From contig JAICRA010000022.1 in assembly GCA_025937615.1 (NCBI GenBank), positions 1 to 10,495 on the forward strand: a stretch of 10,495 nt of DNA, in the 5' to 3' direction. Origin of the DNA: Thermomicrobiales bacterium (GTDB lineage: Bacteria; Chloroflexota; Chloroflexia; Thermomicrobiales; UBA6265). The notes beneath the pieces were generated by a model. It was not told the origin of the DNA. It did no database searches and saw only the letters and a program-made list of their open reading frames with translations. The position numbers and the translations under genes were made by a program. Every line of letters starts with the position of its first letter. The stretch's first letter is position 1. Shown here one piece after another: positions 1 to 6,537 of the stretch.

Positions 1-83
1 TCCTCGAGCTCGCGATCACAGATCGGGCAGCGCATCGGCGTGCTGACGTTCACCCGGTCGCGGGGTGGGAATTTGCCATCCAT
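1..83 (-). CDS. Zinc-ribbon (CxxC) protein, N-terminal part only
   Basis: Reading the minus strand from the ATG at 83-81, an open frame of 27 codons runs off the left edge. Its start is MDGKFPPRDRVNVSTP, followed by MRCPICDRELE. The CPIC pair (residues 20-23) is one knuckle of a zinc ribbon; the second Cys pair would lie outside the window. A GGAG lies upstream at 98-101 (minus strand) with a long spacing of 14 nt, so initiation is only moderately supported. Small proteins starting with an N-terminal CPxC knuckle include YacG/DUF329-type proteins and many uncharacterised zinc-ribbon proteins; the fragment is too short to choose. An extended -10 motif at 169-177 points toward this gene. Confidence 0.5.
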   Translation of the reverse strand, partial: MDGKFPPRDRVNVSTPMRCPICDRELE

Positions 84-168
84 ACGTGATTGCTTCGCTC
101 CGTGACGGTGGGCCGGGAAGTGCGGCGTTCTCGGAACGCACTTTCCCCCAAGCGAGACTATTGGCGGG

Positions 169-177
169 AGTCTAGCA
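169..177 (-). promoter_or_regulatory. Extended -10 promoter for the zinc-ribbon gene
   Basis: On the minus strand this reads TGC followed by TAGACT, which fits an extended -10 (TGnTAnnnT). No good -35 lies 16-18 nt upstream, as is common for extended -10 promoters. It would give a leader of about 80 nt before the ATG at 83. The identical 10-mer TGCTAGACTC occurs upstream of the MFS gene (8709-8718), also on the minus strand, which strengthens the call. Motif match only; no transcript data. Confidence 0.35.
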
Positions 178-213
178 CTGGCGCCTGGGCCGAACGACTA
201 CCAAGGTGAGTTA

Positions 214-242
214 TTGGCGGGTCAATCCGCGGGTGGTAGGAT
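214..242 (+). promoter_or_regulatory. Sigma70-like promoter for the DinB-like gene
   Basis: A -35 like TTGGCG (214-219) and a -10 like TAGGAT (237-242) are separated by 17 nt, and the -10 carries an upstream TG at 234-235 (extended -10). Transcription would start near 249, giving a leader of about 75 nt before the ATG at 324. The -35 lies in the second copy of a 10-bp direct repeat (TATTGGCGGG at 159-168 and 212-221), so a regulator could bind here. The rest of the 84-323 gap shows only one small dyad, GCGTTC-TCG-GAACGC (125-139). Confidence 0.45.
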
Positions 243-323
243 GCCGCGCCAGAATGCGCCCCAGCGCTTGATTCGGCGCGGTCAGACGACCCATACGGGC
301 GTGGCGGTAGACAGGGGTGAGAC

Positions 324-779
324 ATGAGCGAGCAAGAGCTTTTCAACGGTCTGATCGCGACCTATCGCGAGCTCAACCTCAAGGTGCGGCCGCTCCCCGA
401 CGAGCGGTTGACCCTCGGCCGAGCGGGGGACTCGGTACGCGACGTTGTCCTCGCGATGCGCGACCACGAGTTGCGCTTCTCTCAGGCGCTCAAAGATCGC
501 CTCACCGGCGGTGCGCTCTCAGGCGCATTCGGCGACAAGGGTGAGACCATGCTGATCGAGATTCCCTCACCTGATGACACGACAGTGGAGGTGATCTCCC
601 AATTCGGCACCGCGCGAGAGTCGACACTCGCCATGTTGCGGGGTATGGCTCCGGAAATCTGGGATGACCGCGAGCATGGACCGACAACCGTCCGGGAGGC
701 GACCAGGGATCTGCTGACGAGCGACAGCGCCCACTTGGAGAAGATCGTCGGCCTGCTCGGATCTCCGTCGCCGAACTGA
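324..779 (+). CDS. DinB-like four-helix-bundle protein
   Basis: The protein is 151 aa, the usual size of DinB/DUF664-type single-domain proteins. It is almost wholly helical, with no signal peptide or membrane segment. The sequence shows the family layout: an N-terminal helix (LFNGLIATYRELN), a second helix carrying RDHE with His48, and a C-terminal helix DSAHLEKI with His137. In DinB-superfamily proteins such histidines form part of a metal site; the third ligand is not obvious here. Members include mycothiol- or bacillithiol-dependent S-transferases and many stress-linked proteins of unknown reaction, so no substrate is assigned. The start is supported by GGGGTGAG at 314-321. It has its own promoter region and converges on the HtrA gene 56 bp away. 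The fold is likely; the activity is unknown. Confidence 0.7.
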   Translation: MSEQELFNGLIATYRELNLKVRPLPDERLTLGRAGDSVRDVVLAMRDHELRFSQALKDRLTGGALSGAFGDKGETMLIEIPSPDDTTVEVISQFGTARESTLAMLRGMAPEIWDDREHGPTTVREATRDLLTSDSAHLEKIVGLLGSPSPN

Positions 780-839
780 CGACAACGGTTCTCGACCCGG
801 GCAGGTATTGATACCTCATGGGATGACGGGCGTCGTCAG
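776..839. terminator. Convergent-gene stop region with nested inverted repeats
   Basis: CTGACGAC (776-783) and GTCGTCAG (832-839) are perfect 8-bp inverted arms. The left arm contains the TGA of the DinB-like gene and the right arm contains the TGA of the HtrA gene on the other strand. Inside lies a second dyad, AGGTAT-TG-ATACCT (803-816). No T-run follows on either strand, so this is not a canonical intrinsic terminator. It could still fold into a two-way termination or mRNA-end structure. Assignment as a terminator is inference. Confidence 0.3.
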
Positions 840-2005
840 CTGACCTGTCGCCCCGCCAGCGTGACCTCGAACTGGAGCTCTTCATTGCCGCGCAGAACCG
901 TCACGGTGACGGTGTCTCCGGGCGACTGCGCGAACAGCGCCTCGGTGAACGTCGTCTGGCCCTGGATACGCTGGTCGCCAATGCCAAGGATGATGTCGCC
1001 TCGCTCGATTCCCGCCTGCTCCGCTGGACCTCCCTGGACAGTCGCCAGGACGTAGGCGCCATAGTCAACCGGAAGATCGTTCTGAGCAGCCAGATCAGGC
1101 GAGATCGCTTGGTACTCGATACCAATGTATGGATAAGACACTTGCCCGGTCTCAATGAGCTGGCTGGCAATACCGGCGACGTGGTTGGCCGGAATGGCGA
1201 AGAACAACCCCTGCACCGGCGTGACCCCGGATTGGGGGATGCCGAGCGTGTTCACCCCGACCACCCGGCCTGCTAGGTCGAACAATGGACCACCCGAGTT
1301 GCCCGGGTTGATCGCCGCGTCGTGCTGGATGAGATCGGTGTAGATACCCTCGCCGGTCATCGCGGCGCTGGCGGGGAAATCGCGGTTGAGCGCGCTGACG
1401 ACACCGCTGGTGACGGTTCCGGTGAACGCCCCAAGAGGCGACCCGATAGCCAGCACCGGCTGCCCCTGTTGCAAGGTATCCGAATCACCGAACGTGACCG
1501 TCGACGGCGGTGGCCCATCCATACGCACAACCGCGAGATCGCTCAATGGATCGGATCCGACCAGGGTGGCATTCCGCTTCTCGCCATCGGCGAGGATCAC
1601 TTGAAACCCGGTGCCGCCACTCACGACGTGCTGGTTGGTCACGATGTTGCCGGAGCCGTCGATGATGAACCCTGTTCCGCGCCCCGCCTCGACTTCGGTC
1701 TCGCCGAATATCCCCTCATCAAACCGCTGTTCGTTGATCACCGTGACGACTGCGGGCATCACCCGCTCGACGATTTGCGAGGCATCAAAGGTGACGACGT
1801 AGATTCGGTCCGGGGCGCTTGAACCAGAAGTGGGGCTGGCGACGACTACCGCGCCAACGTCCTCCAGATTGACCGTAACCGGCACCGCGGTCGGGGTCGG
1901 TGGTGGCGTTGGTGCCGGCGGCGTATCCTGCATTGGCGCGCAGGCTGCCAAGACAGCCAGCGCCACAACCGCTCCCAGAAGGAGCAGGAGTCGAGTCGTC
2001 TTCAC
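836..2005 (-). CDS. Lipoprotein HtrA/Deg serine protease with PDZ domain
   Basis: The protein is 389 aa and starts at GTG (2005-2003), preceded by GGGAGA with about 6 nt spacing. The N-terminus is a lipoprotein signal: MKTTR, a Leu/Ala/Val core, then the lipobox LAAC with Cys22. A Pro/Thr-rich linker follows at about 28-42. The trypsin-like S1C domain (about 75-270) has a complete catalytic triad: His126 in TNQHVV, Asp156 in SDLAVV and Ser237 in GNSGGP. One C-terminal PDZ domain (about 290-385) includes GGPAEQAGIERGDIILGIG. Family knowledge: such proteases degrade or chaperone misfolded proteins outside the membrane. The lipid anchor would hold this one on the outer face of the cell membrane. 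The length is near the family norm and no key residue is missing. It is a single gene, convergent with the DinB-like gene and divergent from the methyltransferase. I could not find a convincing promoter in 2006-2168. Confidence 0.93.
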   Translation of the reverse strand: MKTTRLLLLLGAVVALAVLAACAPMQDTPPAPTPPPTPTAVPVTVNLEDVGAVVVASPTSGSSAPDRIYVVTFDASQIVERVMPAVVTVINEQRFDEGIFGETEVEAGRGTGFIIDGSGNIVTNQHVVSGGTGFQVILADGEKRNATLVGSDPLSDLAVVRMDGPPPSTVTFGDSDTLQQGQPVLAIGSPLGAFTGTVTSGVVSALNRDFPASAAMTGEGIYTDLIQHDAAINPGNSGGPLFDLAGRVVGVNTLGIPQSGVTPVQGLFFAIPANHVAGIASQLIETGQVSYPYIGIEYQAISPDLAAQNDLPVDYGAYVLATVQGGPAEQAGIERGDIILGIGDQRIQGQTTFTEALFAQSPGDTVTVTVLRGNEELQFEVTLAGRQVS

Positions 2006-2146
2006 ACGTCTCTCCCACGAACGGGTATGTCCATCGCCTTCGCGCCGCGCTCAGGCAAGCCTAGTACGGATTTCGCCAATCAATCCTCGCACGTGCGGCG
2101 CGCTACAACCGTCCGGGTGGCGCTTGCGCCCGACACCTCGGCGCTG

Positions 2147-2158
2147 GCGCTCGAGCGC
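2147..2158. repeat. 12-bp perfect palindrome next to the methyltransferase RBS
   Basis: GCGCTCGAGCGC is a perfect 12-bp palindrome ending one base before the AGGAG ribosome-binding site (2159-2163) of the methyltransferase. In RNA it could form only a short stem, so an operator or chance occurrence in GC-rich DNA is as likely as a translational control hairpin. Confidence 0.3.
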
Positions 2159-2168
2159 AGGAGTTCCC

Positions 2169-2954
2169 ATGGCCCCCGACGGATCGCAATTTTCGGGCCG
2201 CGAACGCCTTTCGCCAGCGGTCGATGTCGATCCCGTCCGTATACAAGATGATCATGCCAGCTGGCTTCAGCGCTCGCGTGCCGCCTGGGATGCCCGCGCC
2301 GAGCGCTGGGACGCCCGGGCCGAGGTCAATGCACTGGCGCCGGATCGCAGTGCGGAGCTCGATCGCATCTGGGACGCGTTGCGGCTACGCCGGGATGCGC
2401 ACGTTCTTGACGCCGGCTGCGGCACTGGCCAGTGGGCCATCGCGCTTGCTGAGCGCGGCGCGCGGGTGACAGCAATCGATCTCGCTCCCGAGATGATCCG
2501 CCTCGCTCGCAATCATGCCAGCGCAAGAGGCCAGGAAATCGAGTGGCGCACGGGAGATGTGACGCGGCTCACCGATCCGCTCGCCGTGTTCGATGCGATC
2601 CATGCTCGGGCGCTCCTTCAGTTCGTTCCGGACGTGCCGGGAGCGCTACGCGAGTTACGGCGCGTGCTGAGACCTGGAGGCAGGCTGCTTGCGAGCGTGC
2701 CTGGAGCACTCTCCCCGATCTACCGCGCCTCGTGGATGCGCCATCTCCCCGGCGGCGACCCTGGGAACAACTATCTGCTGCCTTGGGAGCTGGAAAATCT
2801 GTTGCTGGAGTATGGCTGGCGTGTCATCGACGGCTGGGGTGAATGGGGTGACGATCTGTACGGCACGGTCAATGACGCGGCGCCGTCGCTGCGCCGCGCC
2901 GAACACAGCCTCCAGCAGGCGACTGCCACGACCTGGACGACGATTGCCGTCTGA
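2169..2954 (+). CDS. Class I SAM-dependent methyltransferase (Methyltransf_11 type)
   Basis: The start chosen is ATG 2169, because AGGAG lies 5 nt upstream; the frame stays open further upstream but that part overlaps the HtrA gene. The product is 261 aa. A helical N-terminus carries a near-tandem WDARAERWDARAE (40-52). The Rossmann core then has motif I VLDAGCGTGQ (79-88), the acidic end of strand 2 at Asp104 (TAIDLAPEM), the motif-II region FDAIHARALLQF, and RVLRPGG (165-171). These are the S-adenosylmethionine-binding marks of small-molecule methyltransferases of the UbiE/Methyltransf_11 group. The C-terminal part (PGALSPIYRASWMRHL onward) is lid or substrate region and gives no clear substrate. 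No signal peptide is seen, so the protein is cytoplasmic. The next gene begins 54 bp downstream but seems to have its own promoter, so this is probably monocistronic. Confidence 0.85.
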   Translation: MAPDGSQFSGRERLSPAVDVDPVRIQDDHASWLQRSRAAWDARAERWDARAEVNALAPDRSAELDRIWDALRLRRDAHVLDAGCGTGQWAIALAERGARVTAIDLAPEMIRLARNHASARGQEIEWRTGDVTRLTDPLAVFDAIHARALLQFVPDVPGALRELRRVLRPGGRLLASVPGALSPIYRASWMRHLPGGDPGNNYLLPWELENLLLEYGWRVIDGWGEWGDDLYGTVNDAAPSLRRAEHSLQQATATTWTTIAV

Positions 2955-2995
2955 TCTCCCGTTCGTCGTTCCTGCACGTCCGCCTCTCACGCCTC

Positions 2996-3001
2996 TACAA
3001 T
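2996..3001 (+). promoter_or_regulatory. -10 element TACAAT giving a probably leaderless transcript
   Basis: TACAAT is a 5/6 match to the sigma70 -10 consensus. Placing its last T at -7 puts the transcription start at about 3008, one base before the ATG at 3009. No ribosome-binding site fits between them, so the mRNA would be leaderless or nearly so. No clear -35 is seen. CTACAAT also occurs at 8753-8759, ahead of the last operon. Confidence 0.5.
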
Positions 3002-3008
3002 CGCCGGT

Positions 3009-4145
3009 ATGTCCAGACTCGTGCCTGCCCTTCTCGCCATCTCGCCACATCTTCCAGGGACTACCCGGGCCCGGACTGGTCGGGCGTTGCCTAAGGTTCC
3101 GCGCCTGATCCGCGCCGCGATCGGGACAGCAATCGCCATCGGGCTAGGATTGAGCCAGCCAGTCGTAGTCGCCAAAGCTCAGGAAGGGACGCCAGCGGTC
3201 GCTTCATCGATCGGTCTCACTCGCGCCGATCCAGGTCCTTTTGGGGGACCGGTGCAGGCGGGTCCGATCGAGCTTAAGGTGCTTGACGTCCTCAGCGGAC
3301 CGGAGGCCGTCGCGTCCGTGCTGGCAGCTTCACCCACGAATGTCGAGCCGCGGGACGGGTTCACCTACGTCGCCGTCAATCTCTCGGCTCGCAATACCGG
3401 GAGCCAGCCTCTCCAACTCGACAATGACGATTTTGCCGTGACCGGCGATTCGGGTCTGGTCTGGCGTTTCTTGGGTGCGCAGCCTCCTGAACCAGCGCTG
3501 GACGTGACGCTGAACCCGGGTGAGTCGAGCGAAGGGTGGGTGACGTTCGGGATTCCCGTCGAAGAAAGCTCGCTTCTGTTGATCTTCGATAGCCTGGAGT
3601 TCAGCGGCTACTGGGCCGACCGGGTCATGGCCCTTCAGGAAGGCGCCCAGATCCCTGATCTTGCCCAGCGGAAAGCGGCGCCCAACGACGCCGGAACCGA
3701 CTTCGCCTCCGCCCTCGGCTTGGGCGAAGTGGCGGTGACTGATCAATGGTCGGTCGAGCTGCTGGATGTCGTCACCAGTGAGGCCGCGTTCGACCTCGTC
3801 GACTATCGTACGGGGGCACTGGGTGTCGGAGATGCGACCGGGGCGGACGGGTCGATATGGATCGCGCTGCGCTTCCGGATCCAGAATGTGGCGGCCGGGG
3901 GTGAGCTGGCGTACTTCCCGGCGAACGCTTTCGTCCTCGTCGACGAGGCCGGCAATCCTCTACTCGACGTCGTCACGCTGACCCCTCCCCGACCTGACGT
4001 TGCGGGTGGCTATTACCCCGGTGCGCAACGCGACGGCTGGGTCATGTTTGATGTCCCACTGGACTACACCACCGCGACCGTTCGGTTTCTCCCCTTCGCC
4101 CATACCTCGATCTCACTCGACCCCCGCTTCTTCTCCTTTGGCTGA
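3009..4145 (+). CDS. Secreted protein with two tandem DUF4352-like domains
   Basis: The protein is 378 aa. A basic N-region (to about residue 35) precedes a hydrophobic segment (about 36-55) and the site AKA|QEG (after Ala57), so export by a signal peptide is likely. The n-region is unusually long. An in-frame TTG at 3087 would shorten it but has no good ribosome-binding site. The mature part holds two similar beta-rich repeats. Repeat 1 (about 85-195) runs from GPIELKVLDV through FTYVAVNLSARNTG to PGESSEGWVTFGIP. Repeat 2 (about 245-378) runs from WSVELLDVVT through IWIALRFRIQNV to PGAQRDGWVMFDVP. This order (strand, V.V.l...N.g, G....GWV.F.vP) is what DUF4352/immunoprotease-inhibitor-like Ig folds show. 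Such domains are common in extracytoplasmic proteins of unknown function. There are no Cys residues in the mature part and no sortase signal or C-terminal anchor. The fold is likely; the role is unknown. Confidence 0.75.
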   Translation: MSRLVPALLAISPHLPGTTRARTGRALPKVPRLIRAAIGTAIAIGLGLSQPVVVAKAQEGTPAVASSIGLTRADPGPFGGPVQAGPIELKVLDVLSGPEAVASVLAASPTNVEPRDGFTYVAVNLSARNTGSQPLQLDNDDFAVTGDSGLVWRFLGAQPPEPALDVTLNPGESSEGWVTFGIPVEESSLLLIFDSLEFSGYWADRVMALQEGAQIPDLAQRKAAPNDAGTDFASALGLGEVAVTDQWSVELLDVVTSEAAFDLVDYRTGALGVGDATGADGSIWIALRFRIQNVAAGGELAYFPANAFVLVDEAGNPLLDVVTLTPPRPDVAGGYYPGAQRDGWVMFDVPLDYTTATVRFLPFAHTSISLDPRFFSFG

Positions 4146-4290
4146 TCGACAGGATACCTCCCTGCCACTCGTAGCCTTTGCCATCTTTGCAGCCTTCCAT
4201 AACAAACACCAGACTCCCGTCCGGGGGATGCCGGCCGTGGTACTCGCTCAGAGGAGTGCGGTCAGCTGACTGGTTGGCTGGAAATATGCA
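4146..4290. other. Non-coding gap with lower GC than its flanks
   Basis: Between the DUF4352-like gene and the hairpin, about 145 bp contain no convincing gene. Bases 4165-4215 are visibly less GC-rich than the genes around them. A minus-strand frame through it begins inside the hairpin region (from 4347) and runs antisense into the 3009-4145 gene without a usable ribosome-binding site, so I do not call it. Confidence 0.4.
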
Positions 4291-4324
4291 GATCGCCCAG
4301 CGTCGGGGCCGACGCTGGGCGATC
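4291..4324. terminator. Strong intergenic hairpin, probable terminator
   Basis: GATCGCCCAGCGTCGG (4291-4306) and its exact complement (4309-4324) are separated by GG, giving 16-bp arms; in RNA about 15 bp around a 4-nt loop. It lies 28 bp past the stop of the minus-strand M13 peptidase. On that strand it is followed by TGCATATTTCC, a modest T-rich tail. On the plus strand a second small stem follows (CGACT-GTCGT-AGTCG, 4326-4340), with no T-run. It most likely ends the peptidase transcript and may also stop reading from the 3009-4145 gene. Confidence 0.65.
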
Positions 4325-4352
4325 GCGACTGTCGTAGTCGGCGGCAACGTAT

Positions 4353-6437
4353 CTACCAGATGACGATGCGCTGCTCCGGTGGGAGATACATAGGATCTCC
4401 CGGCTCGATGTCGAACGCCTCGAAGAACTCGTCCATATTGCGCGCCGGCTGCACCGCACGAACCTCTGCCGGGGCGTGACGGTCGGTATTGACCAGTGTT
4501 GCCAGGAACTCATCGCGGGCCTTCTCAGCCCATCGATACGCGTGGGCGAGGAAGAAGCGCTGGTCCTGGGTGAGCCCCTCGATTGGTCCCGGGTCGCCCT
4601 CTTCGGCAAGCGCGGCCTGCAGTGCGTCATGGGCGATCTGCAATCCGCCCATGTCCGCGATGTTCTCACCGATGGTCAACTCGCCATCGACGAAGAGAGC
4701 AGGAAGAACCTCCACCTCGTCGTACTGAGCGACGACTTGATCCGTGAGCGCGGTGAACCGCTCAGTGTCCTCCGGTGTCCACCAATTGACCAGGTTGCCA
4801 TTGGCATCAAACTTCGAACCGCTCTGGTCAAACGCATGCGTAATCTCATGCCCGATAGTGCCGCCGATGCCGCCGTAGTTGTACGCAAGATCGGCTTGAT
4901 AGTCGAACAAGGGTGGTTGCAGGATCGCGGCCGGGAAGACGATCTCATTGTTCGTGGGCGAGTAGTAGGCGTTGACCGTTTGCGGCAGCATCCCCCACTC
5001 GTCGCGATCGACCGGCCCACCAACGCGGGCGAGGTCCCGCTTGTACTCGGCGATGTTCGCGCTGAGCACCGACTCGACGTAGGAATCACCGATCGTGACA
5101 TTCTCGTACGTCCGCCACTTGTCGGGATAGCCAACTTTGACGCGCATGGTGTCGAGCTTCGCCAGAGCCTCGGTCTTAGTTTCCGGCGACATCCAATCAA
5201 GCTTTTCGATGCGCGCACGCGTGGCCGCCTTGATGTGATCGACGAGCTCCTCGATCTGGGCCTTCGCCTCCGGCGGGAAGTACTCCTCGACGTAGAGCTT
5301 GCCAAGAGCTTCGCCGAGCGCACCATTCACCGCGCCCAGCGCCTGCTCATCGTCGGGACTCTGCTCCTCGACGCCATAGAGGGTCGTGCCATAGAAGGAG
5401 AAGGCGGTGTCGTCCATCTCCTTGGTCAGCGCTGACGCGGTATTCCAGAGCACCTGAAGCGTCAAGTACTCCTTGATCGTTTCCAGATCGGTGGAGTTGA
5501 CCATGTCATCGATGGCGTCCAGATACGCCTCCTGGGTGACGACGACGGTTTCCTGATCGGCGACTCCCAGAATCTCGAGGAACGCCGGCCAGTCGAAGTC
5601 GGGATTGGCCGCGATCAGATCGGCCACAGGGCGAGGATGGTAGTAGTTGGCCGGATCATTGGCGTCGGCGGGCCGCAGAAGGGGTTCGGCCAGTCGCTTC
5701 TCGAAGTCATAAACACGCTGCGCCACGGCGGTTGCTTCGGCTTCGTCGTAGCCGGCGAAGCCGAGCAGCTTGGCACTCGTCGCGCGGTAGGCCTCGCGGA
5801 TCGGCTCGTTGGCCGCGTCATCCTCCCAGTAATAGTCACGATTGGGCAGGCCAAGGGCCGGGCCACCGTACCAGAGGGTGTAGATCGAGCTGTCCTGGAG
5901 ATCGACCCCAGGTGAGACACCATAGAGCCCCGAGGCGTTGGTCGTCAGTACGCCCTCGCGCAGAAAGGCATAGAGCTCATCAAGCGTCGAAATCGCCTCG
6001 ATTCTGGCAAGATCGCCGGCGATCGGATCGATGCCCTGGGCATTGCGGGTGTCATAGTCGGCCCCTTGGGCGAAGAGCTGGACTGCTTTCCACTCGTCGG
6101 AGCCTTCCGTGAGGGTATCCGAGGCAGAGAGGCGATAGAGCAACCCGAGGAGTTGGTCAGTGGTGAGCTCGTCGATCTCGTCGCTGATGCCAAAGGCGGC
6201 GCGGTCGGCCGGAATCCTCGTCGTGTCTTGCCAGTGACCGGTGGCGTATCGATAGAAATCCTTGCCCGGTGGGACAGATGGGTCCATAGCGGCGCGCAAT
6301 GATCCGTGGGCCGCGCGGGCGACGGGCGGCGCGGGGAGTGGAGCGGGTGTTGGAGCCTGCGCTGCCAGCACGCCGGGAACGCCACTGACCATAGTGGCGC
6401 AGAGTAACGCGAATATCAGGCGAAAGGCGCGGAGCAT
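4353..6437 (-). CDS. M13 family metallopeptidase (neprilysin/PepO-like)
   Basis: The start chosen is the ATG at 6437-6435, because AGGGAG lies 7 nt upstream and the protein then begins with a signal peptide (MLRAFRLIFALLCATMVSGV, cleavage likely near LAA-QAP at 24-29). The frame is open to 6515 but that extension has no signal. The product is 694 aa, normal for the family. An Ala/Pro-rich linker (about 28-42) leads into an M13 N-terminal domain (DPSVPPGKDFYRYATGHW). The catalytic domain carries NAYY (489-492, substrate backbone binding), the zinc motif HEITH (His530, Glu531, His534) and ENIAD (Glu591 third ligand, Asp595). The C-terminus DPMYLPPEQRIVIW matches bacterial members, which lack the eukaryotic terminal Cys-x-x-Trp. 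The protein would cleave peptides outside the membrane. It is a single gene, ended by the 4291 hairpin and divergent from the DUF1989 gene. Confidence 0.93.
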   Translation of the reverse strand: MLRAFRLIFALLCATMVSGVPGVLAAQAPTPAPLPAPPVARAAHGSLRAAMDPSVPPGKDFYRYATGHWQDTTRIPADRAAFGISDEIDELTTDQLLGLLYRLSASDTLTEGSDEWKAVQLFAQGADYDTRNAQGIDPIAGDLARIEAISTLDELYAFLREGVLTTNASGLYGVSPGVDLQDSSIYTLWYGGPALGLPNRDYYWEDDAANEPIREAYRATSAKLLGFAGYDEAEATAVAQRVYDFEKRLAEPLLRPADANDPANYYHPRPVADLIAANPDFDWPAFLEILGVADQETVVVTQEAYLDAIDDMVNSTDLETIKEYLTLQVLWNTASALTKEMDDTAFSFYGTTLYGVEEQSPDDEQALGAVNGALGEALGKLYVEEYFPPEAKAQIEELVDHIKAATRARIEKLDWMSPETKTEALAKLDTMRVKVGYPDKWRTYENVTIGDSYVESVLSANIAEYKRDLARVGGPVDRDEWGMLPQTVNAYYSPTNNEIVFPAAILQPPLFDYQADLAYNYGGIGGTIGHEITHAFDQSGSKFDANGNLVNWWTPEDTERFTALTDQVVAQYDEVEVLPALFVDGELTIGENIADMGGLQIAHDALQAALAEEGDPGPIEGLTQDQRFFLAHAYRWAEKARDEFLATLVNTDRHAPAEVRAVQPARNMDEFFEAFDIEPGDPMYLPPEQRIVIW

Positions 6438-6491
6438 ACGGAATCTCCCTGGAAGTGGGTGACGTAAGGTGGCGGGCAGGAGATAGCGTAG

Positions 6492-6507
6492 TTCCGAACC
6501 TCCGGAA
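6492..6507. repeat. Interrupted palindrome in the M13/DUF1989 divergent promoter region
   Basis: TTCCG (6492-6496) and CGGAA (6503-6507) flank a 6-nt spacer, a shape typical of a dimeric regulator site. It lies between the two divergent starts, 55 bp upstream of the peptidase ATG. A smaller dyad, CGGTGTACCG (6540-6549), lies just after the DUF1989 promoter. No regulator gene is nearby in the window. Operator status is inference. Confidence 0.35.
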
Positions 6508-6528
6508 AGCGCCACAAATCAATAGCGT

Positions 6529-6537
6529 TGGTATTCT
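6529..6537 (+). promoter_or_regulatory. Extended -10 promoter for the DUF1989 gene
   Basis: TGG followed by TATTCT fits an extended -10 (TGnTAnnnT), with no convincing -35. Transcription would start near 6544, inside the CGGTGTACCG dyad, and leave a leader of about 24 nt that contains the AGGAG ribosome-binding site (6554-6558). Confidence 0.45.

Noticed and set aside
835..844. Palindrome GTCAGCTGAC, repeated at 4261-4270
   Set aside because: Two copies of a 10-mer in 10 kb are easily due to chance, and the first is explained by the last codons (Val-Ser-stop) of the HtrA gene.
1322..1822. Plus-strand open frame (about 166 codons) opposite the HtrA gene
   Set aside because: It mirrors the protease codons around the catalytic triad; no independent support.
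4476..5435. Plus-strand open frame (about 319 codons) opposite the M13 peptidase
   Set aside because: It is fully antisense to the peptidase catalytic region, with no recognisable domain and no start signal.
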